64,000 nt of DNA from TMED27 sp964350695 (lineage in GTDB: Bacteria; Pseudomonadota; Alphaproteobacteria; Micavibrionales; Micavibrionaceae), in contig CAYGKM010000001.1 in assembly GCA_964350695.1 (NCBI GenBank), positions 1-64,000 of the forward strand, in the 5' to 3' direction. The position numbers and the translations under genes were made by a program. Under the pieces are notes generated by a model, which did not search any database, was not told the origin of the DNA, and was given only the letters and a program-made list of their open reading frames with translations. Below are positions 33,639 through 42,563 of this stretch, piece after piece. Positions within the stretch are counted from its first letter, which is position 1, and the number at the start of each line of letters is the position of its first letter.

Positions 33639-35663
33639 CTACGCGATAGAAAACTTCGTTTCCGCCGCGCTCAAAATTGCATCAAACTCCAGGCTCGTTA
33701 AATCCCTGTTGCTGCAAATCACCGCCGCCACAGGCCCTTGCCACCCTGCATTGCTGCGAGCCGCGCTTCCTAAAAACCTGAATGTATCCGTGACAGGCGA
33801 GGCGGCCGTAAACCGATACGCCGCAAAGCCGCTCGGCAAAACGGTGACGCTGCTGCTCCCGCCGTTTTTCGACGCGGTGCTGGCAAAACTGCCAGATGCA
33901 CTTAAATCCGCCGTGCCTGTGCCTCCCATAATCAACGGATCGCTCGACGAGCTTTCGAGGATCGTAATATCATCATCAAAGCTATCATCGCTGCCGTCCT
34001 TATAGGCGGCGATAAGAATAATGTCCTTATATGTGGTTGAAAGCAGCGCCTGCAGATAATCACTGTTGAGCGCCGCGCCGAAATCCATTGCAGGCAGTCC
34101 GCCTGCCAATGCGTTTGCTGCATCGTAAAAGGGACGTCCCGCAGGCGTGGTCAGGGTGTTTTTCTGCGGGGAGGCATCAAAAATCTGCTCTGCGCCGCCG
34201 CTTAATTTGAAAAAGAAGCTGCTTTGTAAAACGCTGAAAAACCCGTTTATGGCATCGGGCGCAACAGCCCCGATCGCCATGTAAAACGGGTCTGTACCAT
34301 CCAGAATGCTGCCTGAATCGTTCGATGTGCCGCTAAAGCCGCCAAGATCCAGCATTTGCCCGCCTGTGCCGCGCACACGGTCATATCTGTTGCCATCGCC
34401 CTGACAGTTTTTCAAATATACAATCGCCGGCAGGCCGCTCCAATATGTGCCCGCCAAAAACCCGCCTCTTTGCGTAAGCGTAAAGGCATCGGAATTTCCG
34501 GCAAAGCAATTCAGGTTTAGAGTGTGCGAGCCACTGGTGTCGGCGACATTCGGGCCGTTATTGAATTCATAAACCCCGTTCAATCGAATGCAATGTACGC
34601 CCAGATGCGTGGTGGAACCGTTATCGTTATTCGACGTGCTGATTCCGTTGCGGCGGCCATCACAGTTCCACTCCAGCACGCTGGTGGGGGCGGCGCTCAC
34701 CCCATAGCTGCGATTATACCCAAACCCATCGGCCAGAAAATTATCCGTGGCGGAACAATTCTTCAACCGCACAGCGAGAATATTGTCGAAGGAAAAGCAA
34801 TCGGCGCTGTTATTGCCAAAGCGGCAAGCCATATCCACACCGATAAATTTGGCCGTCGCATTACTGCCGGGGTTTATGGTCATAGACCCATCGCCCCAGA
34901 TTTCGATCCCGTCGATATAAAGGGTAATATCATTCGTGATATACAAAATATTCTCGGCCTTAAGAAGCTTCACATCGCCGTCGGGGGCGCGGCTGTTATG
35001 TGTGTGCAGATATGTGTGTATGCCGTCATCATAAAAACTCCCCGCATTGGCTTGCACATCCGCAATTGATGTTTGTTCGGAATACGGAATAGGCACGGGA
35101 GAGCTGCCGTCTTTTTGTGTCTCCAGCGCGGCGTTGCTCCCGTCGCGCCCATAATCCAGATCAAGCGCAGTGCGTGTGCCCGTAATACTAACGGCGCGAT
35201 AAACATCGTCGTTTGGCGCGGATTCCGGTGTCCATGTGATGGAGCCTTGCGGGGCAGAGCGCGTCAGATGCACGGTGCCTGGCCCGTCAATAGCCACAAG
35301 CGCCAAATCACGGCCAATATTAAAGCTGTTGGCAAAACCTGTATCGGCATCAATCCAGCCTGATTTAACATTAATGATATCCGCCCCTTCGCTATAGGCC
35401 TTGGCTATGGACTTGTAAGGCGCGCCTGTTGACCCGTCGCCGCTGGTGTCATCACCGCTCGACGGATCAACCGTCAGCGTCGTGCCGCTCGGCTTATCGC
35501 TTAAAGGGTTATAATCTGCGCTGTAAGTATTATCCTCATGTTCAAATATTTGAAACTCAGGGCTCCACGGGAAATAGGGAGGCAGAGAAAAAGCAGGAAA
35601 AGGTGTTGCGCCAATGAGGCTTGCGCGGCGCGTGCGGCCAACGGCATTCAAAAATGAAAGCAT
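33639..35663 (-). CDS. Beta-helix protein with C-terminal lectin-like region
   Basis: A 674-residue protein of unknown activity. Residues about 60-90 (TLTVDPSSGDDTSGDGSTGAPYKSIAKAY) are the entry motif seen before right-handed parallel beta-helices of the DUF1565/pectate-lyase type. Many short Gly/Asn/Asp-rich turns follow to about 470. The C-terminal 200 residues (from PFYDAANALAGGLPAMDFG) look like a concanavalin/LamG-type sandwich. No standard signal peptide is visible (MLSFLNAVGRTRRASLIGATPFPAF). It could be a lyase, an epimerase or a binding protein for the surface polymer; no catalytic residues were identified. It is convergent with the barrel gene, 2 bases apart. Confidence 0.75.
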   Translation of the reverse strand: MLSFLNAVGRTRRASLIGATPFPAFSLPPYFPWSPEFQIFEHEDNTYSADYNPLSDKPSGTTLTVDPSSGDDTSGDGSTGAPYKSIAKAYSEGADIINVKSGWIDADTGFANSFNIGRDLALVAIDGPGTVHLTRSAPQGSITWTPESAPNDDVYRAVSITGTRTALDLDYGRDGSNAALETQKDGSSPVPIPYSEQTSIADVQANAGSFYDDGIHTYLHTHNSRAPDGDVKLLKAENILYITNDITLYIDGIEIWGDGSMTINPGSNATAKFIGVDMACRFGNNSADCFSFDNILAVRLKNCSATDNFLADGFGYNRSYGVSAAPTSVLEWNCDGRRNGISTSNNDNGSTTHLGVHCIRLNGVYEFNNGPNVADTSGSHTLNLNCFAGNSDAFTLTQRGGFLAGTYWSGLPAIVYLKNCQGDGNRYDRVRGTGGQMLDLGGFSGTSNDSGSILDGTDPFYMAIGAVAPDAINGFFSVLQSSFFFKLSGGAEQIFDASPQKNTLTTPAGRPFYDAANALAGGLPAMDFGAALNSDYLQALLSTTYKDIILIAAYKDGSDDSFDDDITILESSSSDPLIMGGTGTADLSASGSFASTASKNGGSSSVTVLPSGFAAYRFTAASPVTDTFRFLGSAARSNAGWQGPVAAVICSNRDLTSLEFDAILSAAETKFSIA

Positions 35664-35826
35664 GAAGTGTCCTTATATGTGATTGTATCGGGATTGGCGG
35701 GAGGCGGCGCGGCAAAATTCAGGCGCAGCTCGCCTCGTGCAAAGAATAAATTCCTATATATTTTATGTTTCGTCAAGCCCTTAAGGGCGCCCGCGCTTGA
35801 CCAATGCGTAAAACGAAAATAAGACT

Positions 35827-36729
35827 ATGCCCATGACATCCATTCTCTTTGAAGGCCCCGCGCATACCTATCTGCCTGAAATTCCGGCCTATATCCGGTA
35901 TCTCGAGGAAGCCTATCCGCATGTAAAGGCTTATGTCTCAACGGATATCAAAGACTATACGGCCGATGATTTTGATATAGTCTGGCGTTTTATGGGCACG
36001 GATTTCAAAGGCGAAGGCAATTATGTGGTGCATGAATATAACTCGCTCTCGACTGGTCGCACCGCGCATCTGAAGAACTTCATTAAAAAGACGGTGAACG
36101 CAAAACCTGATCGGCGAGTGTTTTTAAACAAAATCGTCCGCACGGGGTTTCAATTTGGCGATGACATACCATACGGCTATCGCGATATGGGCATAGCCGC
36201 GCATTTCTTTGAGCAAGAGCATAAACCCGAATTTGATTTCGTCTATGCAGGCAGCATCCATCGCGGCCCCGAAGTGATGAACTTCATGGATTATTTCGCG
36301 CAGAACGTAAAGGACGGCACAATCCTGATTGTCGGCTCGGTTAATCGCGAAATTTTGAAACGATTCCGCCCGTATGAAAACATCCATTTCGCAGGGCGCG
36401 TGCATTATGAGGACGTTGCGGAATATATCGCAAAAGGACGATACGGTCTGAACCTCGTGCCCGATCAATACCCGTATAACGTGCAGACAGCCACGAAAGT
36501 GCTGGAATATTGCGCAATGGGCTTGCCGATTGTCAGCATGAAATACCGCTGGTCAGAGCAATTCGCGCAAAAGAAAGACGCCAGGATTTTCTGGTTGGAT
36601 AAGGATTTCAGCAATTTGTCCATTCAGGCGCTTAAAGATTTTGAGTTCAAAACCCCGAATGAAGAAAACCGTCGCTGGAAAGATGTGATTGAACAATCCG
36701 GCATTTTCGACTTTCTGAAAGATTTTTAA
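35827..36729 (+). CDS. Glycosyltransferase, small GT-B type
   Basis: A 300-residue protein. The N-terminal half is atypical, but the C-terminal half has a recognisable donor-binding region: DFVYAGSIHRGPEVM, then ENIHFAGRVHYEDVAEYIAKGRYGLNLVPDQYPYNVQTATKVLEYCAMGLPIVSMKY. That last segment corresponds to the E-containing motif of GT4 and GT1 enzymes. The length is short for GT-B. ATG 35833 is an alternative start. It is the last gene of the polysaccharide locus, 163 bases from the divergent beta-helix gene. Confidence 0.8.
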   Translation: MPMTSILFEGPAHTYLPEIPAYIRYLEEAYPHVKAYVSTDIKDYTADDFDIVWRFMGTDFKGEGNYVVHEYNSLSTGRTAHLKNFIKKTVNAKPDRRVFLNKIVRTGFQFGDDIPYGYRDMGIAAHFFEQEHKPEFDFVYAGSIHRGPEVMNFMDYFAQNVKDGTILIVGSVNREILKRFRPYENIHFAGRVHYEDVAEYIAKGRYGLNLVPDQYPYNVQTATKVLEYCAMGLPIVSMKYRWSEQFAQKKDARIFWLDKDFSNLSIQALKDFEFKTPNEENRRWKDVIEQSGIFDFLKDF

Positions 36730-36738
36730 GTTTACCCC

Positions 36739-36767
36739 TTGCTTCACTGTTTAGCCAAGGCTAAATT
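36739..36767 (+). promoter_or_regulatory. Promoter and palindromic operator of the metal-uptake operon
   Basis: A perfect palindrome TTTAGCC AA GGCTAAA (36750-36765) overlaps a sigma70-like promoter: TTGCTT at 36739-36744, 17-base spacer, TAAATT at 36762-36767. The palindrome resembles the enterobacterial MntR box (half-site ATAGC/GCTAT). A mntR-like gene ends this same operon. Transcription would begin close to the ATG at 36775, and no SD is visible, so the message may be leaderless. Confidence 0.65.
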
Positions 36768-36774
36768 ATAAAGC

Positions 36775-37659
36775 ATGAGATTTTTCCTAACCCTCGCCGT
36801 TGCGCTCCTGTCTTTGTCTGCTTGTTCGGAGGAGCAAGATTCGGGCAAGCTCAAGGTCGTGACCACCTTCACAATCATCGCCGATATCGCCTCCAACGTG
36901 GCCGGAGACGCCGCAGATGTGCAATCCATCACCAAGCCTGGCGCGGAAATCCATGACTATCAACCCACGCCCAAAGACATCGTTAAAGCGCAAAACGCCG
37001 ACATCATTTTGTGGAATGGCCTGAATCTTGAGCGCTGGTTCGAGCGCTTCTTCGCGGATGTAAAGGGCGCGCCGAGCGCCATTGTCAGCGAAGGGATAAC
37101 CCCGCTCTCCATCTATGAGGGCGCATATCAAGGCAAGCCGAACCCGCATGCATGGATGTCGACGTCCAACGCGCTCATCTATGTTGAAAATATCCGCAAA
37201 GCCCTCAGCGATCTTGATCCTGAAAACGCGCCTATCTATGCCGCCAACGCGCGAAGCTACAGCGCAAAAATTGAGAGCCTTAAAAGCGCCGCCGAAAATT
37301 TTAAGGCCGTGCCGCAAAACGCCCGCGTCCTCGTCACAAGCGAAGGCGCGTTCAGCTATCTTGCGAAGGATTTAGGGCTGGAGGAGCTGTATATATGGCC
37401 GATCAACGCCGAAAGCCAAGGCTCTCCGCATCAGGTGCGCAAAGTGATCGACACCATGCGCACCCGAAAAATCCCCGTGATCTTCAGCGAAAGCACCGTT
37501 TCCGATAAGCCCGCCCGCCAAATCGCCGCCGAAGCAGGTGTGCGCTATGGCGGCATTCTCTATGTGGATTCCTTAAGCGAAGCCGGCGGCCCCGTGCCCA
37601 CATATCTTGACCTTCTCAAAACCACCACCCAAACCATCGTGAAAGGGTTTAATGAATGA
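36775..37659 (+). CDS. sitA: Manganese/iron ABC transporter, substrate-binding lipoprotein
   Basis: The 294-residue periplasmic receptor of a SitABCD/MntABC-type importer. The signal sequence ends in a lipobox LSLSAC with Cys17. The four metal ligands of the cluster A-I family are in place: His60 (AEIHDYQPTP), His125 (PNPHAWMS), Glu190 (TSEGAFSYLAKD) and Asp265 (LYVDSLSE). Glu at the third position and the segment WPINAESQGSPHQVRKVIDTMR point to the Mn/Fe (SitA/PsaA) group rather than zinc-specific ZnuA, which carries His there and a His-rich loop, absent here. The next gene overlaps by 4 bases. Confidence 0.95.
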   Translation: MRFFLTLAVALLSLSACSEEQDSGKLKVVTTFTIIADIASNVAGDAADVQSITKPGAEIHDYQPTPKDIVKAQNADIILWNGLNLERWFERFFADVKGAPSAIVSEGITPLSIYEGAYQGKPNPHAWMSTSNALIYVENIRKALSDLDPENAPIYAANARSYSAKIESLKSAAENFKAVPQNARVLVTSEGAFSYLAKDLGLEELYIWPINAESQGSPHQVRKVIDTMRTRKIPVIFSESTVSDKPARQIAAEAGVRYGGILYVDSLSEAGGPVPTYLDLLKTTTQTIVKGFNE

Positions 37660-38528
37660 CCGCGCTGATTAATATTCAAAATCTCGGCATCACATATCCC
37701 AATGGCACGTCCGCGCTCTCTGGTGTTAACCTGTCGCTTGATGGCGGCTCGATCTGCGGGCTAGTGGGCATAAACGGCGCGGGAAAATCCACGCTGTTCA
37801 AAAGCATCATGGGCTTTATGAAGCCAACGTTAGGTAGCGTAAAGCTCGGCGGCCTTGATGTTCGCAAGGCGCTCAAAACCAACCTCGTGTCCTATGTGCC
37901 GCAAAGCGAAAACGTGGATTGGAACTTCCCCGTTCTGGTCGAAGATGTGGTGATGATGGGGCGCTATGGCTATATGGGCATGATGCGTAATCCCCGTAAA
38001 GCCGACCGCGACGCTGTCGATCAGGCGCTGGCGCGTGTTGATCTGGTGGAGTATCGTAAACGTCAAATAGGAGAACTCAGCGGCGGCCAAAAGAAACGCG
38101 TCTTCCTTGCCCGCGCCCTCGCCCAAGGCGGGCAGATCATTCTGCTTGATGAACCCTTCACAGGCGTAGATGTCAAAACCGAAAGCGCGATTGTAAAACT
38201 CCTGCGGGAGCTTCGCGATGAAGGTCGCCTCATTCTCGTCTCCACCCATAATCTCGGCAGCGTTCCTGATTTCTGCGATGAGGTAATCCTTATCAACCAA
38301 AGCGTTCTGGCCTATGGCCCGATCGAAACCACCTTCACACATGATAACCTCGCTGCCGCCTTTGGCGGAATGCTTCGCGATGTGCATCTGCATGGCGCGG
38401 ATCTGCACGATGATGAAGACCCGCGCAGCCTGACCGTTCTCACCGATGATGAACGTCCGCTTGTGTTTTATGGCGAAGATACGGGCAAGAAAATCGTGCA
38501 AAGAAAGAAACCGAAGAAGCATGATTGA
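37656..38528 (+). CDS. sitB: Manganese/iron ABC transporter, ATP-binding protein
   Basis: A 290-residue ABC ATPase of the metal-import type. Walker A is GINGAGKST, the signature is LSGGQKKRVFLARAL and Walker B is QIILLDEPF; the switch His follows in STHN. The last 35 residues (LHGADLHDDEDPRS onward) form a charged tail rich in His and Asp, a common feature of SitB-like proteins. It overlaps sitA by 4 bases and the first permease gene by 8, so the operon is translated as a coupled unit. Confidence 0.95.
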   Translation: MTALINIQNLGITYPNGTSALSGVNLSLDGGSICGLVGINGAGKSTLFKSIMGFMKPTLGSVKLGGLDVRKALKTNLVSYVPQSENVDWNFPVLVEDVVMMGRYGYMGMMRNPRKADRDAVDQALARVDLVEYRKRQIGELSGGQKKRVFLARALAQGGQIILLDEPFTGVDVKTESAIVKLLRELRDEGRLILVSTHNLGSVPDFCDEVILINQSVLAYGPIETTFTHDNLAAAFGGMLRDVHLHGADLHDDEDPRSLTVLTDDERPLVFYGEDTGKKIVQRKKPKKHD

Positions 38529-39357
38529 TCTCCTGCTAGAGCCATTTTCCTATGACTACATGACCCGCGCCATTTGGGTGTGTGCGCTTGTCGGCGGCAC
38601 ATGCGCATTTCTGTCGTCATATCTGATGTTAAAGGGCTGGGCGCTGATGGGCGATGCGCTTGCGCATTCCGTCGTGCCGGGCACGGCGCTGGCGTATCTC
38701 CTTGCGCTTCCCTACGCGGCGGGGGCGTTTATATCGGGGCTATTGGCCGCGCTCAGCATGGTATTGGTGCGCCGAAAAACCAAGCTGCGCGAAGACACGG
38801 TGATCGGCCTCGTCTTCACAACTTTCTTCGCAAGTGGCCTTTTACTGGCCTCCATCAGCCCCATCTCGGTGAACCTGCAAGCCATCATCTTCGGTAACAT
38901 CCTCAGCATCTCGGACAGCGATACGATTCAGGTCGTAGTGATTTGCGCCGTCTCCTTGGCGGTGCTGATGCTCAAATGGAAAGACCTGATGGTCGCGTTC
39001 TTCGATGAAGGTCTCGCGCAAAGCCTCGGTCTGCATGTGATGTGGCTTAATGTCTTGTTCTTCACACTCCTCAGCGCCTGCACAGTCGCCGCCCTCCAAA
39101 CGGTTGGCGCGTGCCTCGTGATTGCCATGGTCGTTACGCCCGGCGCGACGGCCTATTTGCTCACCGATAAATTCCACCGCCTCATCACGCTATCTGTAAT
39201 CATCGGCGCGGCGTGCAGCGCGCTCAGCGCTTATGCCAGCTATTTCCTCGATGTATCACCGGGCGGTTTAATTGTATGCTTGCAAACAGCCGTCTTCCTC
39301 ATCGCGTTTCTTGTTGCGCCAAAATACGGCGTGCTGGCGAGAAGGGGGGCCGCATAA
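38521..39357 (+). CDS. sitC: Manganese/iron ABC transporter, permease
   Basis: A 278-residue permease of the ABC-3 family with seven to eight membrane helices. The opening MIDLLLEPFSYDYMTRAIWV and the block KGWALMGDALAHSVVPGTALAYLL are typical. The frame is open 75 bases upstream within sitB, but ATG 38521 gives the conserved N-terminus and the 8-base overlap. It forms the channel with the next permease, sitD, as a heterodimer. Confidence 0.93.
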   Translation: MIDLLLEPFSYDYMTRAIWVCALVGGTCAFLSSYLMLKGWALMGDALAHSVVPGTALAYLLALPYAAGAFISGLLAALSMVLVRRKTKLREDTVIGLVFTTFFASGLLLASISPISVNLQAIIFGNILSISDSDTIQVVVICAVSLAVLMLKWKDLMVAFFDEGLAQSLGLHVMWLNVLFFTLLSACTVAALQTVGACLVIAMVVTPGATAYLLTDKFHRLITLSVIIGAACSALSAYASYFLDVSPGGLIVCLQTAVFLIAFLVAPKYGVLARRGAA

Positions 39358-40175
39358 TGGATGTCCTCCTTGAGCCTTTGGCCTTTGAATTCATGCAGCG
39401 CGCACTTGCGATTTCCCTCATTATCGGCGTGATCTGCGCGGTGTTTTCCTGCTTCCTCGTGCTGAAAGGGTGGTCGCTCATGGGCGATGCGATCTCCCAT
39501 GCTGTCCTACCTGGCCTTGGCTTATCGGTTATCTTGGGGCTGCCGCTTATGGTCGGCGCGTTTGTCTCTGGCCTGTTCTGCGCAGTTGCTACAGGCTACC
39601 TCAAAAACAACAGCCGTCTGAAAGAAGATGCGGTGATGGGCATTGTCTTTTCAGGGATGTTCGCCGCCGGCCTCGTGATGCTCGGCAAGATCGAAACAGA
39701 ATTTCACCTTATGCATGTGCTGTTCGGCAATGTGCTGGGCGTGAGCTGGGGCGATGTCACGCAATCAGGGGCGCTCGCTGCGCTCTGTCTGGGCTTGGTC
39801 GCGCTTAAACGCCGCGATTTGATGCTTTATTGCTTCGATCCCGAGCACGCAAAAAGCTTAGGGCTAAACACAAAGCTCCTGCATTTTGGCCTTCTGATCG
39901 CGCTCAGCCTAACCATAGTCGTCTCGCTCAAAGCGGCCGGAATCATCCTCGTTGTTGCCATGCTCATCGCCCCGGGTGCCATCGGCTTTCTGGTCAGCAA
40001 ATCCTTTGATACCATGATGGCCGTCTCGGTCGCCGTATCTGTAATCTCCTGCATCGCAGGCACATTCTTGAGCTTCCACCTCGATGTCGCCACCGCGCCG
40101 CTTATCATTATCATCCAAGCCTGTTTTTTCTTGATCGCCTTAGGAGGACAAAACTATGTGCGCCAAACTCGTTGA
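39357..40175 (+). CDS. sitD: Manganese/iron ABC transporter, second permease
   Basis: A 272-residue ABC-3 permease, paralogous to sitC, starting MDVLLEPLAFEFMQRALAIS and containing KGWSLMGDAISHAVLPGLGLSVIL. The ATG at 39357 shares its first base with the sitC stop (TAATG). The frame is open back to 39213 inside sitC, but the conserved N-terminus and the TAATG junction fix the start. The last 20 bases overlap the mntR gene. Two distinct permeases side by side are characteristic of sitABCD-type operons. Confidence 0.93.
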   Translation: MDVLLEPLAFEFMQRALAISLIIGVICAVFSCFLVLKGWSLMGDAISHAVLPGLGLSVILGLPLMVGAFVSGLFCAVATGYLKNNSRLKEDAVMGIVFSGMFAAGLVMLGKIETEFHLMHVLFGNVLGVSWGDVTQSGALAALCLGLVALKRRDLMLYCFDPEHAKSLGLNTKLLHFGLLIALSLTIVVSLKAAGIILVVAMLIAPGAIGFLVSKSFDTMMAVSVAVSVISCIAGTFLSFHLDVATAPLIIIIQACFFLIALGGQNYVRQTR

Positions 40176-40575
40176 TCCGAAGAAACAAGCGCGCTGGTTC
40201 TCGCGTGTGCGCGAGGCGCACCAAACTGAAACCACGGAAGATTATGTCGAGCTGATCGCCGATCTTTTGGCCGCGAATAACGAAGCGCGCCTCAGCGATC
40301 TTTCATCCCGCATGGGGGTGTCGAACGCCACAGCGAGCAAAATCCTCAGCCGCTTAAGCGAGGAGGGGTATGTGGAGACAAAACCCTATCGCTCGATCTT
40401 CCTCACCAAAAAAGGTGAAAAGCTGGCAAAGGCCTGTAAGACCCGCCACGAAATCGTTCTCGATTTTTTGATTAAACTCGGCGTTTCGCCTGAAGTGGCC
40501 GAATATGACGCCGAAGGTATTGAACATCACATCAGCGCCGAAACGCTGAAAATCTTCAAAGCCTTTAAAGCGTAG
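40156..40575 (+). CDS. mntR: Manganese-responsive regulator, DtxR/MntR family
   Basis: A 139-residue winged-helix repressor. The HTH is LSDLSSRMGVSNATASKILSRLSEEGYVETK. The dimerisation and metal domain has ARFKTRHEIVLDFL-like (here KTRHEIVLDFLIKLGV) and the acidic/His block AEYDAEGIEHHIS, as in MntR; there is no C-terminal SH3 domain, so it is the short form. An N-terminal extension of about 25 residues matches proteobacterial MntR. A strong SD (AGGAGG) sits inside sitD, 8 bases before the ATG, giving a 20-base overlap. As last gene of the operon, it likely feeds back on the palindrome before sitA. Confidence 0.93.
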   Translation: MCAKLVDPKKQARWFSRVREAHQTETTEDYVELIADLLAANNEARLSDLSSRMGVSNATASKILSRLSEEGYVETKPYRSIFLTKKGEKLAKACKTRHEIVLDFLIKLGVSPEVAEYDAEGIEHHISAETLKIFKAFKA

Positions 40576-42412
40576 CTTTCATCTCTTCCAGCTCAAGCCA
40601 CCGCGCTTCATACCGCTCAAGCTTGGCTTGCGTATCGCTAAGCTCTTTGGTTACGGCGTGAAAGCCTTCAGGATCATTTTGATAAAAATCACTATCGCTG
40701 AGCTTGTCTGACAGCGCCGCTATATCGGCTTCGATCTTCTCGATCTTTGCAGGAAGCTTTGACAGCTCATGCTCTAACTTATAGGTCAGGCGTTTAGCGG
40801 GCATTTTCGGCGTTTCGGCAATAGGGGCGCTTTGCTCTTTCGGAGCTTTGCTGGCGGGCGCAGATTTCGCCGTCAGCGCAGGCGCGCCCGCCTTTTGCTC
40901 CAGATAATCACTATAGCCTCCGGCGCAGCGCACAACTTTCCCCGCACCTTCAAAAGCCAGAATTTGCGTCACCGTTTGATCAAGGAAATCGCGGTCGTGT
41001 GACACCACAATCAGCGTGCCATTATACTGGCTCAAAATCTCCTCGAGCATATCAAGCGTATCCATATCCAGATCATTGGTCGGTTCATCCAAAATCAAAC
41101 AGGTTTTCGGGTTCGCCAGAATTTTCGCCAGCATCAAGCGATTCTTTTGACCCCCCGATAGCTGCGAAACTTTGTCCTGCGCACGGCTGGGGTCAAACAT
41201 AAAGCTTTTCAAATACCCGCAGACATGGCGGCTTTTACCCATCACATCAATATAATCCCCGCCGCCGGGCGAGAGTGTCTTTTTGAGCGTATCCGTCGGG
41301 TCAAGATCGCTGCGCTTTTGATCGAAATACGAGAACTCAAGCTCTTTTCGGGTCTTGACCCGCCCCGCATCAGGTTCAAGCTCTTTCAGCAGCATCTTCA
41401 GGAACGTGGTTTTCCCTGACCCGTTCTTGCCCAAAATCCCGATTCGATCCCCGCGCTGAATGCGAAGGTTGAACTTATCAAGAATAGGAATGACCTTGCC
41501 GTCTTCTTCAAAGGATTTATGAACGTTATAAAATTCCGCCACTATTTTGGATGTGACCTCCAGATTATCAATCGGCTTAAGCTCGATTTTCTGCGTGGCT
41601 TTTTTAAAGGCGCTTTCATCGCGTTTTAACTGCTCTCGCATTTCTTTCACCTGCGCCAGCCTCCGCACATTGCGCTTTACCCGCGCTTTCACGCCGCGGC
41701 TCGCCCACGCCACTTCAAGGCCCACAGATTGTTTACGGTTTTTCAATTCGCGCTCTTCTTGCTCCAGCAATTCCGTTGACCATTCATCGAAATATTTAAA
41801 GCCGCGCGGTGAAACCTTAAGGCCACCGCGATCGAGCCAGAACACCTGATTGGTAATGTTGGACAGGAACGTGCGGTCATGCGAAATGCACAGCAATGTC
41901 CCGCGATAGGAATTCAAATAATCCTCAAGCCATTCAATCGCTTCTAAATCCAAATGGTTTGTCGGCTCATCGAGCAGCAGGATATCCGGCTCTTCCACCA
42001 AAGCCCGCGCCAATCCTGCGCGCCTGATCTGCCCGCCGGAAAGCCGCGTCATCTTTGCGTTCACATCAAGCTGCAAAGCCTCGGCAACAATATCCACCTT
42101 ATAGGAATGAAGCTCGCGCTCTTCGTCTTTGATCTCCTCGAAGATATATTCGAAAACGCTTTGCCCTTCTTGCGGGATAATGTCTTGCTTCAAATATCCG
42201 ATGGTCGTGCCGGGCTCTTCCCAGCGCTCCCCCGCATCAAGGTCCTGTACACCCGTAATAATGTTCATCAGCGTGGATTTACCTGCGCCGTTTTTGCCCA
42301 CAAGCGCAATGCGCCCGCGCTCATGAATATTGAACGACAGGTTCTCGAACACCGGAACGTCGGTGTAGCGCACAAGGGCATCTTTAACAGAAAGGAGAAG
42401 AGGTGGCGGCAT
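40565..42412 (-). CDS. ABC-F ATPase (Uup-like)
   Basis: A 615-residue protein with two ABC domains and no membrane helices. Walker A motifs are GKNGAGKST and GKNGSGKTT, signatures LSGGQIRRAGLARAL and LSGGQKNRLMLAKIL, and Walker B LLLDEPTNHLD and LILDEPTNDLD. The linker between domains and the C-terminal helical region (KLTYKLEHELSKLPAKIEKIEADIAALSD) match Uup, which acts on ribosomes or in DNA recombination phenotypes. ATG 42412 gives the family N-terminus; the frame extends to a GTG at 42451. It overlaps mntR by 11 bases, convergently. Confidence 0.94.
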   Translation of the reverse strand: MPPPLLLSVKDALVRYTDVPVFENLSFNIHERGRIALVGKNGAGKSTLMNIITGVQDLDAGERWEEPGTTIGYLKQDIIPQEGQSVFEYIFEEIKDEERELHSYKVDIVAEALQLDVNAKMTRLSGGQIRRAGLARALVEEPDILLLDEPTNHLDLEAIEWLEDYLNSYRGTLLCISHDRTFLSNITNQVFWLDRGGLKVSPRGFKYFDEWSTELLEQEERELKNRKQSVGLEVAWASRGVKARVKRNVRRLAQVKEMREQLKRDESAFKKATQKIELKPIDNLEVTSKIVAEFYNVHKSFEEDGKVIPILDKFNLRIQRGDRIGILGKNGSGKTTFLKMLLKELEPDAGRVKTRKELEFSYFDQKRSDLDPTDTLKKTLSPGGGDYIDVMGKSRHVCGYLKSFMFDPSRAQDKVSQLSGGQKNRLMLAKILANPKTCLILDEPTNDLDMDTLDMLEEILSQYNGTLIVVSHDRDFLDQTVTQILAFEGAGKVVRCAGGYSDYLEQKAGAPALTAKSAPASKAPKEQSAPIAETPKMPAKRLTYKLEHELSKLPAKIEKIEADIAALSDKLSDSDFYQNDPEGFHAVTKELSDTQAKLERYEARWLELEEMKATL

Positions 42413-42563
42413 GGGGAATGAAGTAATATGCTTGGCGCATAAGATCAACACATATTAATGGCCTGTGGAAGAATCACCCCCGTTTTCGGATTTTGCTTGG
42501 CAAGATTTTACAAAATTAGCTAGTGTGAGGTTTCAATGCGTAAAAGATAAAGGGAGCATTCCT

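Noticed and set aside
34524..35069. Plus-strand open frame of 181 codons inside the beta-helix gene
   Set aside because: Ile/Ala/Gly-rich, no motif, and covers a clearly structured gene on the other strand.
38446..38520. Longer N-terminus of the first permease within sitB
   Set aside because: The Arg/Lys-rich extension precedes the conserved MIDLLLEPF start; overlapping ATG 38521 fits the operon.
39213..39356. Longer N-terminus of sitD within sitC
   Set aside because: The TAATG junction and homology to sitC place the start at 39357.
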